A stretch of DNA of 64,000 bases from Lojkania enalia (GCA_010094045.1 ML986608.1:127343-191342), one strand, 5' to 3'. Shown: positions 50,318-64,000, counted from the first letter of the stretch. Program-made: numbers and translations. Notes: generated by a model not told the origin, from the sequence alone.

Positions 50318-50615
50318 ATATTATATAATACTTTTAAGTTGTTTATTTTAAATCTAATCTCTTTTACTTTTACTTTTACTTTATTTTCTTCTCTTCTTAT
50401 ATAATATTTATATTTCTACTACTTTACTACTATATTTTTTCCTTTTAAACCTCTTTCTTTTATTATATAATATTATAGATTAACTAAATCGTAATATAGT
50501 TACTACTATAATTTAATAGGCCTAAGAAGATAATAGAAATTCCTAGTAATAAACTAGTAAAAATAATTATATAAGATAGATTTAGTATTTTCTAACTATT
50601 TAACTAGTCTTTAAT
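50318..50615. other. AT-rich, partly pyrimidine-rich linker
   Basis: Contains a TTTTAC-rich pyrimidine tract (about 50350-50400). No gene or element recognised. Confidence 0.4.
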
Positions 50616-50802
50616 TATTATAAATACTCTTATACTAAAACTTATTAAAATATAAAACTCTATATAGGTAAGTAAGTAGAACTAATTATATAAATAATTT
50701 AGTAGTTAAGTTAAAATTAAATTATTAAGCCTATTTAGTTCTTAAATAGTAATTAAATAAGAGAATAGTAGAAAGATTAAATTATATTTAATAACTTTAT
50801 AA
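50616..50802 (+). repeat. Truncated LTR of the G4 family
   Basis: The first ~187 bp of the 345-bp LTR (TATTATAAATACTCTTATAC onward), very heavily RIP-mutated, cut where hAT copy H2 begins. Confidence 0.75.
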
Positions 50803-52886
50803 CTAGACTAGTAGATAGATATAAATTAGGTTAAAGTTAGAATCTTATATAAATAGAGTAGAGTTAAAGTTAAGGTTTTACTAATTAGCCTAAAGTATAA
50901 ATAGAATTAAAATAGCTACTTAGTAATAGAGTATAGGTTAAGATAGAATTATATAAACTAGGTTTTTTTAAAGTCTAACTAATTAGTATACTTTAGAAAA
51001 TAGCTTAATAAGAGTATATATAGTATAATATTCTAGAGTTTTCTTATAGCTATTTATTATAGATTAGACTAATCTTACTTTATTAAATTCTAGAATAGTA
51101 TACTATAGTATATTATAGATTATAATAGTATATTTTTTAACTATTAATCTTATATACTTTAATCTAATATAATAATATATTTATAATAGTAATTTATTAT
51201 ATAAACTATAGAAGTTTATAAATTTCTCGATAAATATACTTTTATAGTAGCTTCTTATTAGTAGTAGTACTAGGATTAATATTCTTCTAGTTAATCTCTA
51301 GTTCTTTATTATATACTTAAACTAGAAGTTTAAAGAGATTTATAATCTTATTAGTACTATAAAAAAAGCTTAGCTTACTAATATTTTAAGCTTTTATAGC
51401 CTAATATACCTCTTTAATATAATAGTTCTCTCCGCTTATTATATATTTTAGAAATATAATATCCTAGATTCTCTATATAATAAAATAATATCTTTTATCT
51501 CTAATTATATTTCTAGTAGTATTAAAAACCCGTTTAATATTAACTCCTATAATTTATATTAGAAGAATATCTCTTATAACCTAAGTTGTAGATACTAATA
51601 TTTATTTACTCTCTACTAGCCTAATATATTAAAGTTATAACCTTAAATAGAAGGTATATTTAGATAACTTTCTCCTTTTTAATAAGTTAGTTCTTTCTCT
51701 TCTTCTTCTAACTCTCTCTCTCTCTCTTTCTCTCTCTCCTATATTACTTAGATTCTAATCTAAAAAATTTAAGAAGTTACTTAAGAATAAATATTATAAA
51801 GATAGTTTATAAAACTACTTATTACTTTATATCTATTAAGGTTGGAGTATTATAGATAAAGTATAGCCTAGTATATTCTTATTATAATAATTAAGATATT
51901 TAAAGACCTATTAGTAATATATTTCCTTATACTAAAGATTCTAAATCTTATTTTATAGTTATAGTTAGAAGCTAATATAATAAATAGCTGTAATAAAAGT
52001 ACCTTATATATTATAAGTTTCTAAAATAAATCTAAAATTATTATATAGTTAAATAAGTAACTATATTTTATATCTATTTTTAAGTAGTATTTACTTAATT
52101 TAAATCAACTCTTCTCTACTATAGTTCTTACTACTATTAGCTAATCTAAGTTACTCTCTATATCTTTAATTAGATCCCTATTTATATTATCTAGAAAATT
52201 AAAAAGTCTATTATATATTTACTAAATATACTAGATCTAAGGTTTTATATTCTTATTAAACGTTTTAGTTACCCTTTTAAAATTGTTAAGTAGGTCTATA
52301 ATTAGTATTAAATAGTACTATTTAGTAGTAGATAGTTAAAGTTACTAGAGATTATAGAAATCTACTTTAGCGTTCTTATTATTACTAGATTTCTAAGTAG
52401 AAATCTTTAAATTAATTTTATATTAAAACTAGTTATTAATATATTATTTAAGATCTACCGCTTAGTTATATATATTAAATATTAAATTCTATTAAGTTAA
52501 GATATCTCTTATTATAAATAGCTAGTATTTAGATAGTAGGAAACCCTATAAAGTAATAAAATACTTATAGCACTATAGTAATCGATTAATTACTTTATAA
52601 ATAGCTTAAATATAACTAGAAATTAGTATATAATAACTATAATAACTAACTATAATAAAAAGTTATACTTTATAAAGAGAATTTAGAATAGAAATTTATA
52701 TCCGGATCTTATTTATATTATATTATTATAAAGTTCTTCTATCTCCTATCTCTTTAGGGGGTGTAAGCTTAAGATAGTAAATAATTTCTTATACAATAAG
52801 AGTAATAATATAAGTAAAGTATAGAATTATATTCTTCTTATAATCCTATTTAATACTATCTTTATATAGTTTCTCTTATATTATAT

Positions 52887-53424
52887 TATTATAAATATAG
52901 AACGCTAAGAGGTACTACTTTTATAGCTAGAACTTAATCTAATATTAGCTACTATATAGGTCGACTTAGACGAGGACTAATAAGGTAATAATAGGTAGAA
53001 GTATATTAAGAACTAATTATTAGATAGCAAGTAGTAGAACTGCGGGAACTGGGGAGATAATTAGTTAGATAATAAGGTATAGTATAACCTATATATGTAA
53101 TAATAGTAGAAGTATTAGGTATAGTAGGATAGACCTAATAGACCTAATAGATTTAATAAGCTAGGCTTAGCAGTCTTAGACCTAACTATATAAGACGGAA
53201 AATCTTTTTAGTAGATTAAGTCCTATATAGTTATTCTCGTAGATTTATTTTATTACTATGTTAAACTTCTAAATATACTTATTATACTTAAAGACCTAGC
53301 AATCCTAATACTCTCTCTTTACTAAAGCTACTACCTCTAACCAATCTAATATAAATAAGCCCTAGTATATATACGGCTGTAGCGGTAGTTATTATATATA
53401 CTAGTAGTATATAGGTTAGTAATA
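52887..53424 (+). repeat. 5' LTR of G2-2
   Basis: 538 bp, TATTATAAATATAGAACGC to GGTTAGTAATA; same length as its partner. Confidence 0.92.
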
Positions 53425-56400
53425 TAATAACTATCTAATATTAAGAGAATAGGAACTATTTAAAGATATCTACAGCATCGTAAAGTTAAGTTATAATAAT
53501 CTAAAAGCTATAAGCCCTAGAAGAAATTATAGTATAAAAAGTATAGGAATAGGAGACCTATATTATATAGATATAATATAAACTAGCTACAGCTAGAGCT
53601 AACCTAGCTAAAGCTAAATAATAAGTATAAACTAAGATAACTTTACTAAGAAAGTTTAATAGTAAGAAAGAATACGTTAACCTCTTTCTTATATTAATAG
53701 AGCTGTACTTTAAGTTTAATAGTACAACCTTCTTCCTAGATAAGAATAAAATCTTAGTTACAATAATAAATATAGAAGAGATACTGCTAGTATAGACTAA
53801 ACTATTTATAGCCGATTAGCTGGAGAATAGAGGTAATATAAAAAAGACTAGAGAATCTATAGACGAACTCTTTAAAAGCTAAGAAGGATTTAAGAATAAG
53901 GTCTAAAACGTCTTCGGAGAAGTAGATACAGAATAGAAAGTATAAAAGAAACTACTAAGGCTAATCTAGACTAAGAGAATAATAGACTATACTATAGAAT
54001 TTTAGAAATTTAGTACTAGACTAGGATAAGATAATAGTATATTAGCAGGAATCTTCTATAAAGGGCTTAAGGATAAGGTTAAAAATAACTTAGCTAGAGA
54101 AGAAAGGCTAATAGAACTATTAGAAATAATCGAATTAGCAGTTAGAATTAACAACTATTAATACAAGCGGAAGATAGAGAAATAATCTTAGCCGCAAATA
54201 TTCGTACCAACTAGAAAGGAGAATAAGACGGCGCTATAGAATAGTAATCTAATAGTCCTTAGAAAAGTTGAAAAGGATAAGAGAAAGAACTACTAATAAT
54301 TAAGGATAAGCAATCTTAAGAAAGAAAGGCTTAAGAAGGGAGCGTATCTTCTATATAGACAAAAAGAGTATTATATAAAAGAATATTTAAATAAGAAGAA
54401 GAAAGTCTAAATAATAACTATATAACCTACTAATAGATACTAACACCCTATATAATATTAGACGTATTATATAGATAATAGATATAAAATATACTGTTTA
54501 GTAAAAGAAGGAAGTAATTATTAGCCGCAGCTAAGAAGAGTAGTAGTAATTATCCGATATATAGAATATCTACCAAATATACTAAGACTTAATAGCGTAT
54601 TAATCCTAGAAAGAATAAAGTAAAAGAAATACTAGATCTATAATAAAATATATTAGATAAAACTATACCTCTAAAAATATTAGAATATACCGTTTAAAGA
54701 AGTAATATTCCGAGATAGTTAGAGTATACTAGAAGCCGCAGTAAAATTAGCAGGAAAAATTATAGATAAGGAAGTATTCGAGTATATATAGGAGATATAC
54801 TAAGGCTATTTTATAGAATAGGCGAAAGGTAAGAAAGGGAAATATATACTACCCTATAAAAACAGCTGTAAAAAAGATTGGGCTAGCTATTATTAGGACA
54901 ATTACTTAATATACAAGGGTATTAAAATAAAGTTAGAAGTGTAGCTAAGAATAGATATATAATTATTACCGAGAATCTTACTATTTTAAAATAAGATAGA
55001 AGATTATATAGAAAATAGGTATTATTAGATTTATAGAAGTCTAATTTACCTTAGAATAGAATATCTATACCAGCTTAGTAAAATTGTTATAGAAGCTGAA
55101 AAGCTAAAGAAACTAGTTTTAAAAGTAAGGGAGATATAGGGAGACGTTAAGAGACGACTTAACATTACAACTTATAAGATAACGGAAGTAAATATATCTA
55201 AAAAAGAGGAACGTTCTAAAAATAATATATATTTAGAGGAATATAAAGTTTTAAGCTAAAAATAATATATAGTTAGATACTAGTACTACTAAGACGTATT
55301 TAGAGTACTTAAATAGTAAGAATTAGATAAAGATTACCGACTAATTAAATAGTAATAGTATTTTTTAGGATAGAAGTATAAGATATATAGTAAATAGGTA
55401 AAGACCGCTTACGCCTAAGAACTATAGATAAGATATAGTATAGATAGATGTCCGCTGTATAGAGAAGAGAAGGAAAAAGTAGAGTTCTTCCTATCTTAGT
55501 TAAAAAACTAAGTAGCCCCTAAAGTAATAGCTATATTAAGAAACCGGGTAGAAAAGCTATTAGAAGGGTTACTAGTATAATATCTTTATATATAGTACTC
55601 TAAGTAGAATTTAATAGGAGGAAGCTTAAAGTACTACTCGATAGTAGAGCTTTAGATACGTTTATATCGGCGCAATAGGTTTATAAAAATAATATAGAGT
55701 AGAGGGAAAAAGTAGTATCTTATATAATATATCTAGTAGATAATAAGCTAATAGATTATAGTAGAGGAGTTGTACTAATAGAAACTAAGAAGTGAGCGCT
55801 TAATATTACAGGATATACTAATATAAGAAGTATTGATATTATAAACCTAGGAAAATTTAATATATTACTAGGCATAGACTAGCTAGTTAAATATAATTCT
55901 AGAGTAGATTAGTAGTAAGAAATAGTTTATAGACTATAGAGCCGCTCTAAAATAGAATAGGTAGTAGGATAGTATAGAGTAAAGCGTCTCTCGGGTCTAT
56001 AGTTAGTATAGAGAGTATCGGCAGCTATAATAGCTAGATATCTTAAGAAAATAAAATAGACGCTAGATATTATTATAGTTTAGAAAGTATATAAGAGACT
56101 ATAGAACGAAAGTATACTCTAAGAAATTTAAGAGGATTACAGCAAATTTATAGAGCTATATAAAGAAGTAGAGAATAGAGGATTACCTAAATATAAGGAA
56201 TATAACTATAAGATTATTATTAAAGATAAAAAGAAACTGAAACCTAGTCTAATATACAACTTAATCTAAGAATAAAGAGAAGAACTTAAGAAGTATATCT
56301 AAAAGAATTTGGTAAGAGGGTATATACAACTAAGCTAGAGTAAAATAGTATTACTAATACTATTTATACCTAAGAAAAATAGTAAACTAAGGTTGTATGT

Positions 56401-59052
56401 AGACTATAAACAACTAAACAATATAACTAAGAAAAATAGATATCTATTACCTAGAATAATAGAACTTATAAGTTAATTATAAGGAGCTAAGTAGTTTATA
56501 AAGTTTAATATAAGAGAAGGATACTACCGAATTCGGATAAAGGAGGGCTATAAATAGAAAACGGCGTTTAAAATAAGAGAAGGTCTCTTTAAATACCTAG
56601 TAATACTATTCGGACTTATAAATATACTAGCAACCTTCTAAATAGTTATAAATAACGTGTTAAGAGAATATTTAGATATATTTATAATAGTATATTTAGA
56701 TAATATTCTAGTCTATATAAATAGATTACTAAGAGAGTATAAGAAATATATTAGAAAAGTATTAGCGAAACTATAAGAGTATAAGTTACTTATAGCCCTA
56801 GAAAAATATAAGTTTTATAAAACAGGAATAGGGTTTCTAAGATTCTAGATATTTAGAGATAGTATTAAGATAGAATAAGAAAAGATTAAAGTAATACTAG
56901 AATAGCTAGTATCTACCTTAGTTAAATAAGTCTAGTCCTTCTTAAACTTCGCGAATTTCTATAGGAAATTTATAAGTAGGTACTCTAGAGTAGTAGCACC
57001 CTTAATAGAGATTACTAAGAAAGAAAAAGGATTTAAATAGTAAGAAGTATAGTAAAAAGCCTTTAAAGAATTAAAAGCTTACTTTACCTTAATATTAATA
57101 CTAAGAATACTAGACCTAGAGAAGTAATTCTAAGTAGAAACTAATACTTTAGATAAAGTAATAGGCGCTTACTTAAGTTAGTAAGACGAAGACGGAAAGT
57201 AGAGGCTATAAGCCTACTTTTCAAGAAAAATGAAACTAGAGGAACTTAACTACGATATATACAACAAGGAACTATTAGTAATAGTTAAAGCGTTAAAAGA
57301 ATAGCGAGTATATTTAATAGAAACTAAATACCTATTTAAAGTTTAAATAGATTATAAAAACTTTATATACTTTATAATAATAAAAGAACTTATAGGAAGA
57401 TATATATAATAGATAGAACGACTAGTAGACTATAACTTTAAGATAACACACTAGAAAGGGTTAGAAAATATAGCTATAGACGTACTAAGTTGTAGAGCCG
57501 ACTATATAACTAAGGAAAAGTATAAAAGAGACATAATTCTAAAATAGAAATTAGATAGATCTCTTATATATAACTACCTATAAGTCGCCTAAATTATAAA
57601 ACTAACTATATTAGAGTAAGCTTAGTAGTAAAAGCTAAGGGATATATAAATAGTAGAATAATATCTAATAAGTAGTAAAGAAGTAAAGATAATTAAAAAT
57701 ATAACTTAGAAACAACTATATATATACTCGTATATATATTAGTAGATAATAAAAGAATTATACAAATTGCTAGAATAGGGATACTTAGGAGTAGTAGAAA
57801 TAGAGTAAAGGCTAAAGAAGAGTTTTATTCTTACTAACGTAAGAAGAGAAGTATAAAACGTACTCTATAAGTATTTAGAATGCGGAAAGAATAAGACTAT
57901 AAGATATAAGCCTTATAGATTCCTATAACTATTAGAAGCACCTAAAGGACTATAGAAATAGATTATAATCAATTTTATAACTAAATTACTAGAATTAATA
58001 GAATTAGAGTTAGAAAGAAAATATAATATAATTATAAATATAGTAGATTAACTAATAAAATATACATATTTTAGACTAATATTAAAAATAATAACAGCAC
58101 CTAAACTAGTATATAAGTTATTATATATAGTATTCGCGGAGTATAGAATTCTAAAATATATTACTTTAGATAAAAATAAGTTATTTACATCTAAGTACTA
58201 GTAGAGATAGATAGAAAAGATTAGAATCTAATAATAGATGTTAGCCAGCTTCTACCTATAAATAGACGGTTAGATAAAATAAGTTAACTAGAGTCTAGAA
58301 ATATATTTAAAAATATACGTTAATAAATAATAAAACAACTAGGTTAAACTATTACCTATAGTATAGATAGTCTATAATAAAATAACCTAGAATATTATAG
58401 AAACTATACCCTTTAAAGCTAATTATAGATAGAAAGCTGTTATATATTAGAAATAGAATAAGAAGGGATCTCTAATTCTACTAGCAGACCAGAAAGCTAA
58501 AGAAATAAAGGAAGTCTGTAATTAACTTAAGGAAAAGATTTAGTTAAGAAACCTTAGAATAGTAGAATAGGCTAATAAGTTAAGGATTAAAGGACTAACC
58601 TTTAAAAAGGGGGGTAAAGTTTTCCTATTAATAAAAAATTTAAAAACTAAGAATCCTATAAAAAAGTTAGATTATAAAAGGATAGGACTATTTCTAATTA
58701 AAAAATAGATCGGACCTATAAATTTTAAACTAAAGCTACTAAGTAATATAAAAATATACCTAGTATTTTATAAGTTAAAACTAGAACTAGTACTAGATAA
58801 TATACTACTATAAGAAACTATTAATATAGAACTAGAATAGAAATATAAAGTAGAATATATACTAGTAAGAAAGTAGTTCGGACGTTAGTAGAAGTATCTA
58901 GTAAAGTAGGAAGGATACCTATAGGAGAAAAGTTTATAGGAACTAGTATAAAATCTAACTAACTATACTATAAAGCTAAAGGAGTTTTATTAGAAGGCTA
59001 GAATAATAGGTTATTAAGTAAAGTCTAGTTAGGAAGTAATAGTAGTAGTAAT

Positions 59053-59590
59053 ATAGAAGAAGCTTCTTATACAGAACTTAGAGTAATAGTAGAGAGTATC
59101 TTAGACCCGGCAGACCTCCTCTCCTCTTCCTCCAACTTCTCTTACTCTCCTATTAACTTTACCTCTTATTTTCTAAGATCTAGACTATACTCTTCTAGAA
59201 AACGGACGCGTTTCTTAGTATACTCTAGATAAGAAAGAGCTATATAATAGTAACGCGCAGATTTCTTAAGATAATAAATCTCCTCTTTCTTAGCAGCTAC
59301 AAAATCTTAATAGGTAGAGGTAGACTCCTTACAGGCCTTTAATATATTTACTAAGAAACAGCGAAAGGTATCTTTAGTTAGAGAAAGATTACAGGATAAA
59401 CTCTAAGAAAGATATTCTCTATATATAGAAGAAATGGTAGTATTATTATAGTAGTTGCAGTTCGTAGACTAATAGTTTAAATAATAGTAAGACGAATCTA
59501 TTATAACGCCTAGAGAAAGAATTAAGTAACTAGTATAATAGTTATAGGCGGAAGTATTTTCGCGTTAAACCTTTAGTATAGTAGAAAGAG
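59053..59590 (-). pseudogene. Antisense open frame between pol and 3' LTR of G2-2
   Basis: Counterpart of the frame at 36182-36670, in the same place and orientation. The conserved core reads AAKKEEIYY, then FLEEYSLDLRK, then EKLEEEERR; the stops seen are TAG/TAA. Differences from the other copy are mostly transitions, as expected from RIP. No family recognised; a coiled coil is likely. Confidence 0.5.
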
Positions 59591-59820
59591 AAAAGAAAAA
59601 AGAATAGGGCTATACTTATAAGTTAAATAGGACCTACTAGAATATATAAAGTACCAACCCCAGGACGGAAAAATATAGATATAGTACTATAGTATACTTA
59701 TATAGAATGTGTTAGAAGTTAGAATAAACTACTAGAGATAGTAGGATACTACATTTAGATAGAATAGGTAAGGTAATAGATTAAAGAGCTTCGGAACAAA
59801 CCTATAGAGGGGGAAGCAGG

Positions 59821-60358
59821 TATTATAAATATAAAACGCTAAGAGGTACTATTTATATAGCTAGGGTTTAATCTAATATTAGCTACTATATAGGTCGACT
59901 TAAACGAAGACTAATAAGATAATAATAGATAGAAGTATATTAAGAACTAATTATCGGATAGTAAACAGTAGGACTATAGAAACTGGGGAGATAATTAGTT
60001 AGATAATAAGGTATAGCACAACTTATATATATAATAATAGTAGAAGTATTAGATATAGTAGAATAGACCTAATAGATTTAATAGATCTAATAAGCTAGGC
60101 TTAGCAGTTTTAGACCTAACTATATAAGACGGAAGATTTCCTTAGTAGATTAAGTCCTATATAGTTATTCTCGTAGATTTATCTTGTTACTATATTAGAC
60201 TTCTAAATATACTTATTATACTCGAAGATCCGGCGATTCTAATACTCTCTCTTTACTAAAGCTACTACCTCTAACCAATCTAATATAAATAAGCCCTAGT
60301 ATATATATAACTGCAGCGGTAGTTATTATAAATACTAGCGGTATATAGGTTAGTAATA
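59821..60358 (+). repeat. 3' LTR of G2-2
   Basis: 538 bp, starting directly after the polypurine tract. Confidence 0.92.
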
Positions 60359-60595
60359 TATATATATAAGTATACTATTATTAGTAGTATTATTATAAAT
60401 AACTACTAGCAATTATTATTATATATTTATATTTAATAGAATATATAATACTTCTATTACTATAGAAGTACTAGTATAGCTTTCTCGAATAGGGATAAAA
60501 TTAAGTAGTCTCTTATAGAACTTCTAGTCCTAATTAATATAGTATTCTTTTACTATAAGAAAACTAAGGTAGTTTTTTATAAACTAAGTATTAAA

Positions 60596-63500
60596 TTAGA
60601 CTAGTAGATAGGTATAGATTAGGTTAAAGTTAGGGTCTTATATAAATAAGGTAGAGTTAAGGTTAGGGTCTTACTAATCAGCCTAGGGTATAAGTAGAGT
60701 TAGAGTAGCTGCTTAGTAATAGGGTATAGGTTAAGGTAGAATTATATAGACTAGGTTTTCTTAGAATCTAACTAATTAGTATACTTTAGAAAGTAGCTTA
60801 GTAAGAGTATATATAGTATAATATTCTAGAGCTTTATTACAGCTATTTATTATAGATTAGGCTAATCTTATTTTATTAGATTCTAGGGTAGTATACTATA
60901 GTATATTATAAACTATAATAATATACTCCTTAACTATTAATCTTATATAATTTAATCTAATATAATAATATATTTATAATAGTAATTTATTATATAAATT
61001 ATAAAGGTTTATAAATTTCTCGATAAATATACTTTTATAGTAGCTCTTTATTAGTAGTAGTACTAGGATCGATATTCTTCTAGTTAATCTCCTAATTAAT
61101 CTCTAGTTTTTTATTATATACCTAGGCTAGAAGTTTAAAGAGATTTATAACCTTATTAATACTATAAAGAGGGCTTAGCTTACTAATATTTTAGGCCTCT
61201 ATAGCCCAGCGTACCTCTTTAATATAATAGTTCTCTCCGCTTATTATATATTTTAGAAATATAATATCCCGAATTCTCTATATAGTAAAATAATATCTTC
61301 TATACCTAATTATATTTCTAGCAGTATTAAAAACCTGCTTAATACTAACTCTTATAATTTATATTAGGAGAATATCCCTTACAACCTAAGTAAGCTATAG
61401 ATACTAATATTTATTTACTCTCTACCAGCCTTATATATTAAAGTTACAACCTCGAATAGGAGGTATATTTAGATAACTTTCTCCTTCTTAATAAGTTAGT
61501 CCTTTCTCTTCTTCTTCTAACTCTCTCTCTCCCTCTCTCTCTCCCTCTCCTATATTACTTAGATTCTAGTCTAGGAAACTTAAGGAGCTGCTTAAGGATA
61601 AATATTATAGAGATAGTTTACGAAACTACTTATTACTTTATACCTATTAAGATTGGGGCGTTATAGATAAGATATAGTCTAATATATTCTTATTATAGCG
61701 ATTAAGATTTTTAAGGAATTGTTAGCAATAGGTTTCTCTATACTAAAAGTCCTAAGTCTTATTTTATAGTTATAGTTAGAAGCTAATATAATAAATAGTT
61801 ATAATAAAAGTACCTTATATATTATAAGCTTCTAAGATAAATCTAAGATTATTATATAATTAAATAAGTAACTACGCTTTATATCTATTTTTAAGTAGTA
61901 TTTACTTAATTTAAATCGACCCTTCTCTACTACAGCTCTTACTACTATTAGCTAATCTAAGTTACTCTTTATATCTTCAGCTAGATCCCTATTTATATTA
62001 TCTAGGAAATTAAAGAGCCTATTATATATTTACTAAATATACTAGATCTAAGGCTTTATATTCTTACTAAACGCTTTAGTTACTCTTTTAAAATTACTAA
62101 GTAGGTCTATAATTAGTATTAAATAGTACTATTTAATAGTAGATAGTCGAAGTTGCTAGAGATTATAGAAATCTACCTTAGTATCCTTATTATTACCAGA
62201 TTTCCGAGCAGGGATCTTTAAGTTGATTTTATATTAAAGCTAGTTATTAATATATTACTTAAGGCCTACTACTTGGTTATATATATTAAATGTCGAATTC
62301 TATTAAGTTGGGACATCTCTTATTATAGACAGCCGGTACTTAGGTAGTAGGGAGCTCTATAAAGTAATAAAACGCTTATAGTATTATAGTAATTAATCGA
62401 TTACTTTATAAATAGCTTAAATCTAACTAGAAATTAGTACATAATAACTATAATAACTAACTATAATAAAAAGCTATACCTTATAAAGAGAATTTAAGAT
62501 AGAAATCTATATCTAGATCTTATTTATATTACGTTACTATAAAGTTCCTCTATCTTCTATTTCTTTAGAGGGTGCGAGTTTAAGATAGTAAATAATTTCC
62601 TAAATAATAAGATTGATAATATAAGTAAGGTATAGAATTATATTCTCTTTACAGTTCTATTTAATACTATCTTTATATAGTTTCTCTTATATTATATATA
62701 TAAGTATACTATTATTAGTAGTATTATCGCAGGTAGCTGCTAGTAATTATTATTATATATTTATATTTAATAGAATATATAGTACTTCTATTACTATAGA
62801 AGTACTAGTATAGCTTCATTAAATAGAGATAAAATTAAGTAGTCTCTTATAGAACTCCTAGTCCTAATTAATATAGTACCCTTTTACTGTAAGAAAACTA
62901 AGGTAGTTCTTTACAGACTAGGTATTAAACGCGATTAATATCTTTGTACTTTAGCTAAGATTATATAAAAGAGAAGATTAAGCTACTATAATCTTATACT
63001 CGAATAGCCCTATAAAACTAAATCGGCTAATTAATATAGTATCTAGTTGGAGGAACTAAATAAATTGTTAAAAGGACGGGCAATCTACTATTTAAAAAGA
63101 CTAGTTATTATTATTAATAATAATACGGACTAGTTTATACTTAAAAGTACTAGTAGAGTATAGTAGTATAATTAAATCTTTATTATTAGAAGGCCTAGCT
63201 ATAAGTATATAGAACCTATTATACTTAGAAGCTAGAGTTTTTAGATAGGCCTAGGAATTAAAATAATTTATTAGATACTTTATACTATTATAATTTTTAT
63301 TTAAATATATAAGTCGAAAGTTATAGTAGTAATAGAATATAAATAGGTAATTATCTAGAAATTATACAGCTTCCCTAAATTGTCTTTAGATCTTACTATA
63401 ATAAGTAGCTAAATTTTACCTTAGTTTATTAAGTATATTTAAAGGGTCCTAAGCTTATAGTATTAATTCCTACTACACTATCTATATATTAATAAGCTCT

Positions 63501-63742
63501 ATTACCCCCTACCTATCTTCTTTATCCCCTATCCGCGGATATATAATTAGCTAATAGGTTTCTTAGAAACTTTAACGGGAAATTAATAGAGCGTTAATCG
63601 CGAGATACTAGATTTATACTAGTATTAATATAACTATAATAAAACGCTATAATAAAGAATAGTAGGAATATTATAATATTGCGGGTATATAAGGAGTTAG
63701 AGTTAACGATCGAGAGTATCTAGCTATAAATTATATTTGTAG
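60596..63742 (-). mobile_element. hAT element H3, least degraded copy, running into a gap
   Basis: On the minus strand the hAT C-terminal dimerisation domain is readable at about 61.44-61.20 kb (a Trp-x-Arg-like start, RDILLIQI, then a TARNIIRYRR stretch, as in fungal hAT proteins). A purine-rich acidic linker lies at about 61.50-61.56 kb and the RDVPT..NSTFN segment at about 62.28-62.34 kb, with Arg-Trp reduced to stops by RIP. The left part (60596-61060) is noncoding and shared with H2. More CpG and C-rich codons survive here than in H1 or H2. The right end is hidden by the gap. Confidence 0.65.

Positions 63743-63806
<64 letters not shown>
63743..63806. repeat. ACT triplet microsatellite at the scaffold gap
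   Basis: About 21 uninterrupted ACT units ending at the N run. The homologous site in H1 (13042-13070) has about nine interrupted units. Confidence 0.95.
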
Positions 63807-64000
63807 NNNNNNNNNNNNNNNNNNNNNNNNNNNNNNNNNNNNNNNNNNNNNNNNNNNNNNNNNNNNNNNNNNNNNNNNNNNNNNNNNNNNNNNNNNNNNN
63901 NNNNNNNNNNNNNNNNNNNNNNNNNNNNNNNNNNNNNNNNNNNNNNNNNNNNNNNNNNNNNNNNNNNNNNNNNNNNNNNNNNNNNNNNNNNNNNNNNNNN
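63807..64000. other. Assembly gap (N run to window end)
   Basis: 194 N bases reach the end of the window; the true gap size is unknown. Confidence 0.98.

Larger units (their letters stand above)
52887..60358 (+). mobile_element. Complete chromodomain Gypsy retrotransposon G2-2 (7472 bp), RIP-inactivated
   Basis: 538-bp LTRs at 52887-53424 and 59821-60358 with TATAT on both sides (52882-52886 and 60359-60363). It is collinear with G2-1 over its full length: gag near 53.65-54.15 kb, RT with YLDNILVY near 56.69-56.72 kb, integrase about 57.8-58.5 kb, chromodomain-like segment near 58.83-58.95 kb. The polypurine tract GAGGGGGAAGCAGG abuts the 3' LTR. Both copies are dominated by transition differences and both are disabled. 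Confidence 0.93.
50803..60595 (-). mobile_element. hAT element H2, split by Gypsy G2-2, RIP-degraded
   Basis: The pieces 50803-52886 and 60359-60595 match H3 (60596 onward) in order. The minus strand encodes a hAT transposase: the C-terminal dimerisation region around 51.4-51.6 kb, a purine-rich acidic linker at about 51.66-51.74 kb, and the middle part with the RDIPTRWNST region near 52.5 kb. G2-2 is inserted at 52886 with the duplication TATAT. The right end is cut at 60595, where H3 begins. The stop load is higher than in H3. Confidence 0.65.

Overview
This looks like nuclear DNA of a filamentous ascomycete (Pezizomycotina; I cannot place it lower with confidence). A GC-balanced island of about 6.7 kb (roughly 40.1-46.8 kb) with two conserved intron-bearing fungal genes sits inside about 57 kb of extremely AT/TpA-rich sequence. 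The AT-rich part is transposon DNA in which CAG/CAA/CGA/TGG codons have become TAG/TAA, Cys and His codons have become Tyr codons, and TGA stops are rare. That is the pattern of repeat-induced point mutation (RIP, C-to-T on both strands). No transposon here keeps an intact reading frame; identities below were read through the RIP stops.

Layout. 1-5.2 kb: Gypsy remnant (minus strand), cut by the window start. 5.2-13.1 kb: hAT remnant interrupted by a complete 5504-bp Gypsy element (G3). 13.1-16.1 kb: unresolved degenerate DNA with two small tandem repeats. 16.1-20.1 kb: Copia gag-protease-integrase remnant (minus), interrupted by a 1849-bp Fot1/pogo element (A). 20.15-29.75 kb: a second pogo family (F, minus) interrupted by pogo B, itself interrupted by a complete 6822-bp Gypsy element (G4) with 345-bp LTRs. 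29.8-40.2 kb: one old 3' LTR of a chromodomain Gypsy family (G2), broken by three later insertions: a full G2 copy, pogo C and a solo LTR. 40.2-46.8 kb: the gene island. 46.8-50.3 kb: pogo D and an internally deleted pogo E with an expanded 17-bp array. 50.6-63.8 kb: LTR scrap, a hAT copy split by a second full G2 element, and a third hAT copy running into an assembly gap.

Genes. Both real genes are on the minus strand. asf1 (four exons, 295 aa) encodes the histone H3-H4 chaperone, with D54, V94 and R108 in place and a long acidic tail. About 1.3 kb downstream lies a Skt5/Chs4-type chitin synthase activator (three coding exons, 905 aa) with Sel1 repeats. Its last exon is only 12 nt and supplies the end of a CVVM prenylation box, so a plain ORF reading gives the wrong C-terminus. 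The two genes have no evident functional link. The main interest is the mosaic: the nesting can be solved to the base from target-site duplications, the RIP edges run very close to both genes, and the G2 family carries a conserved antisense frame.
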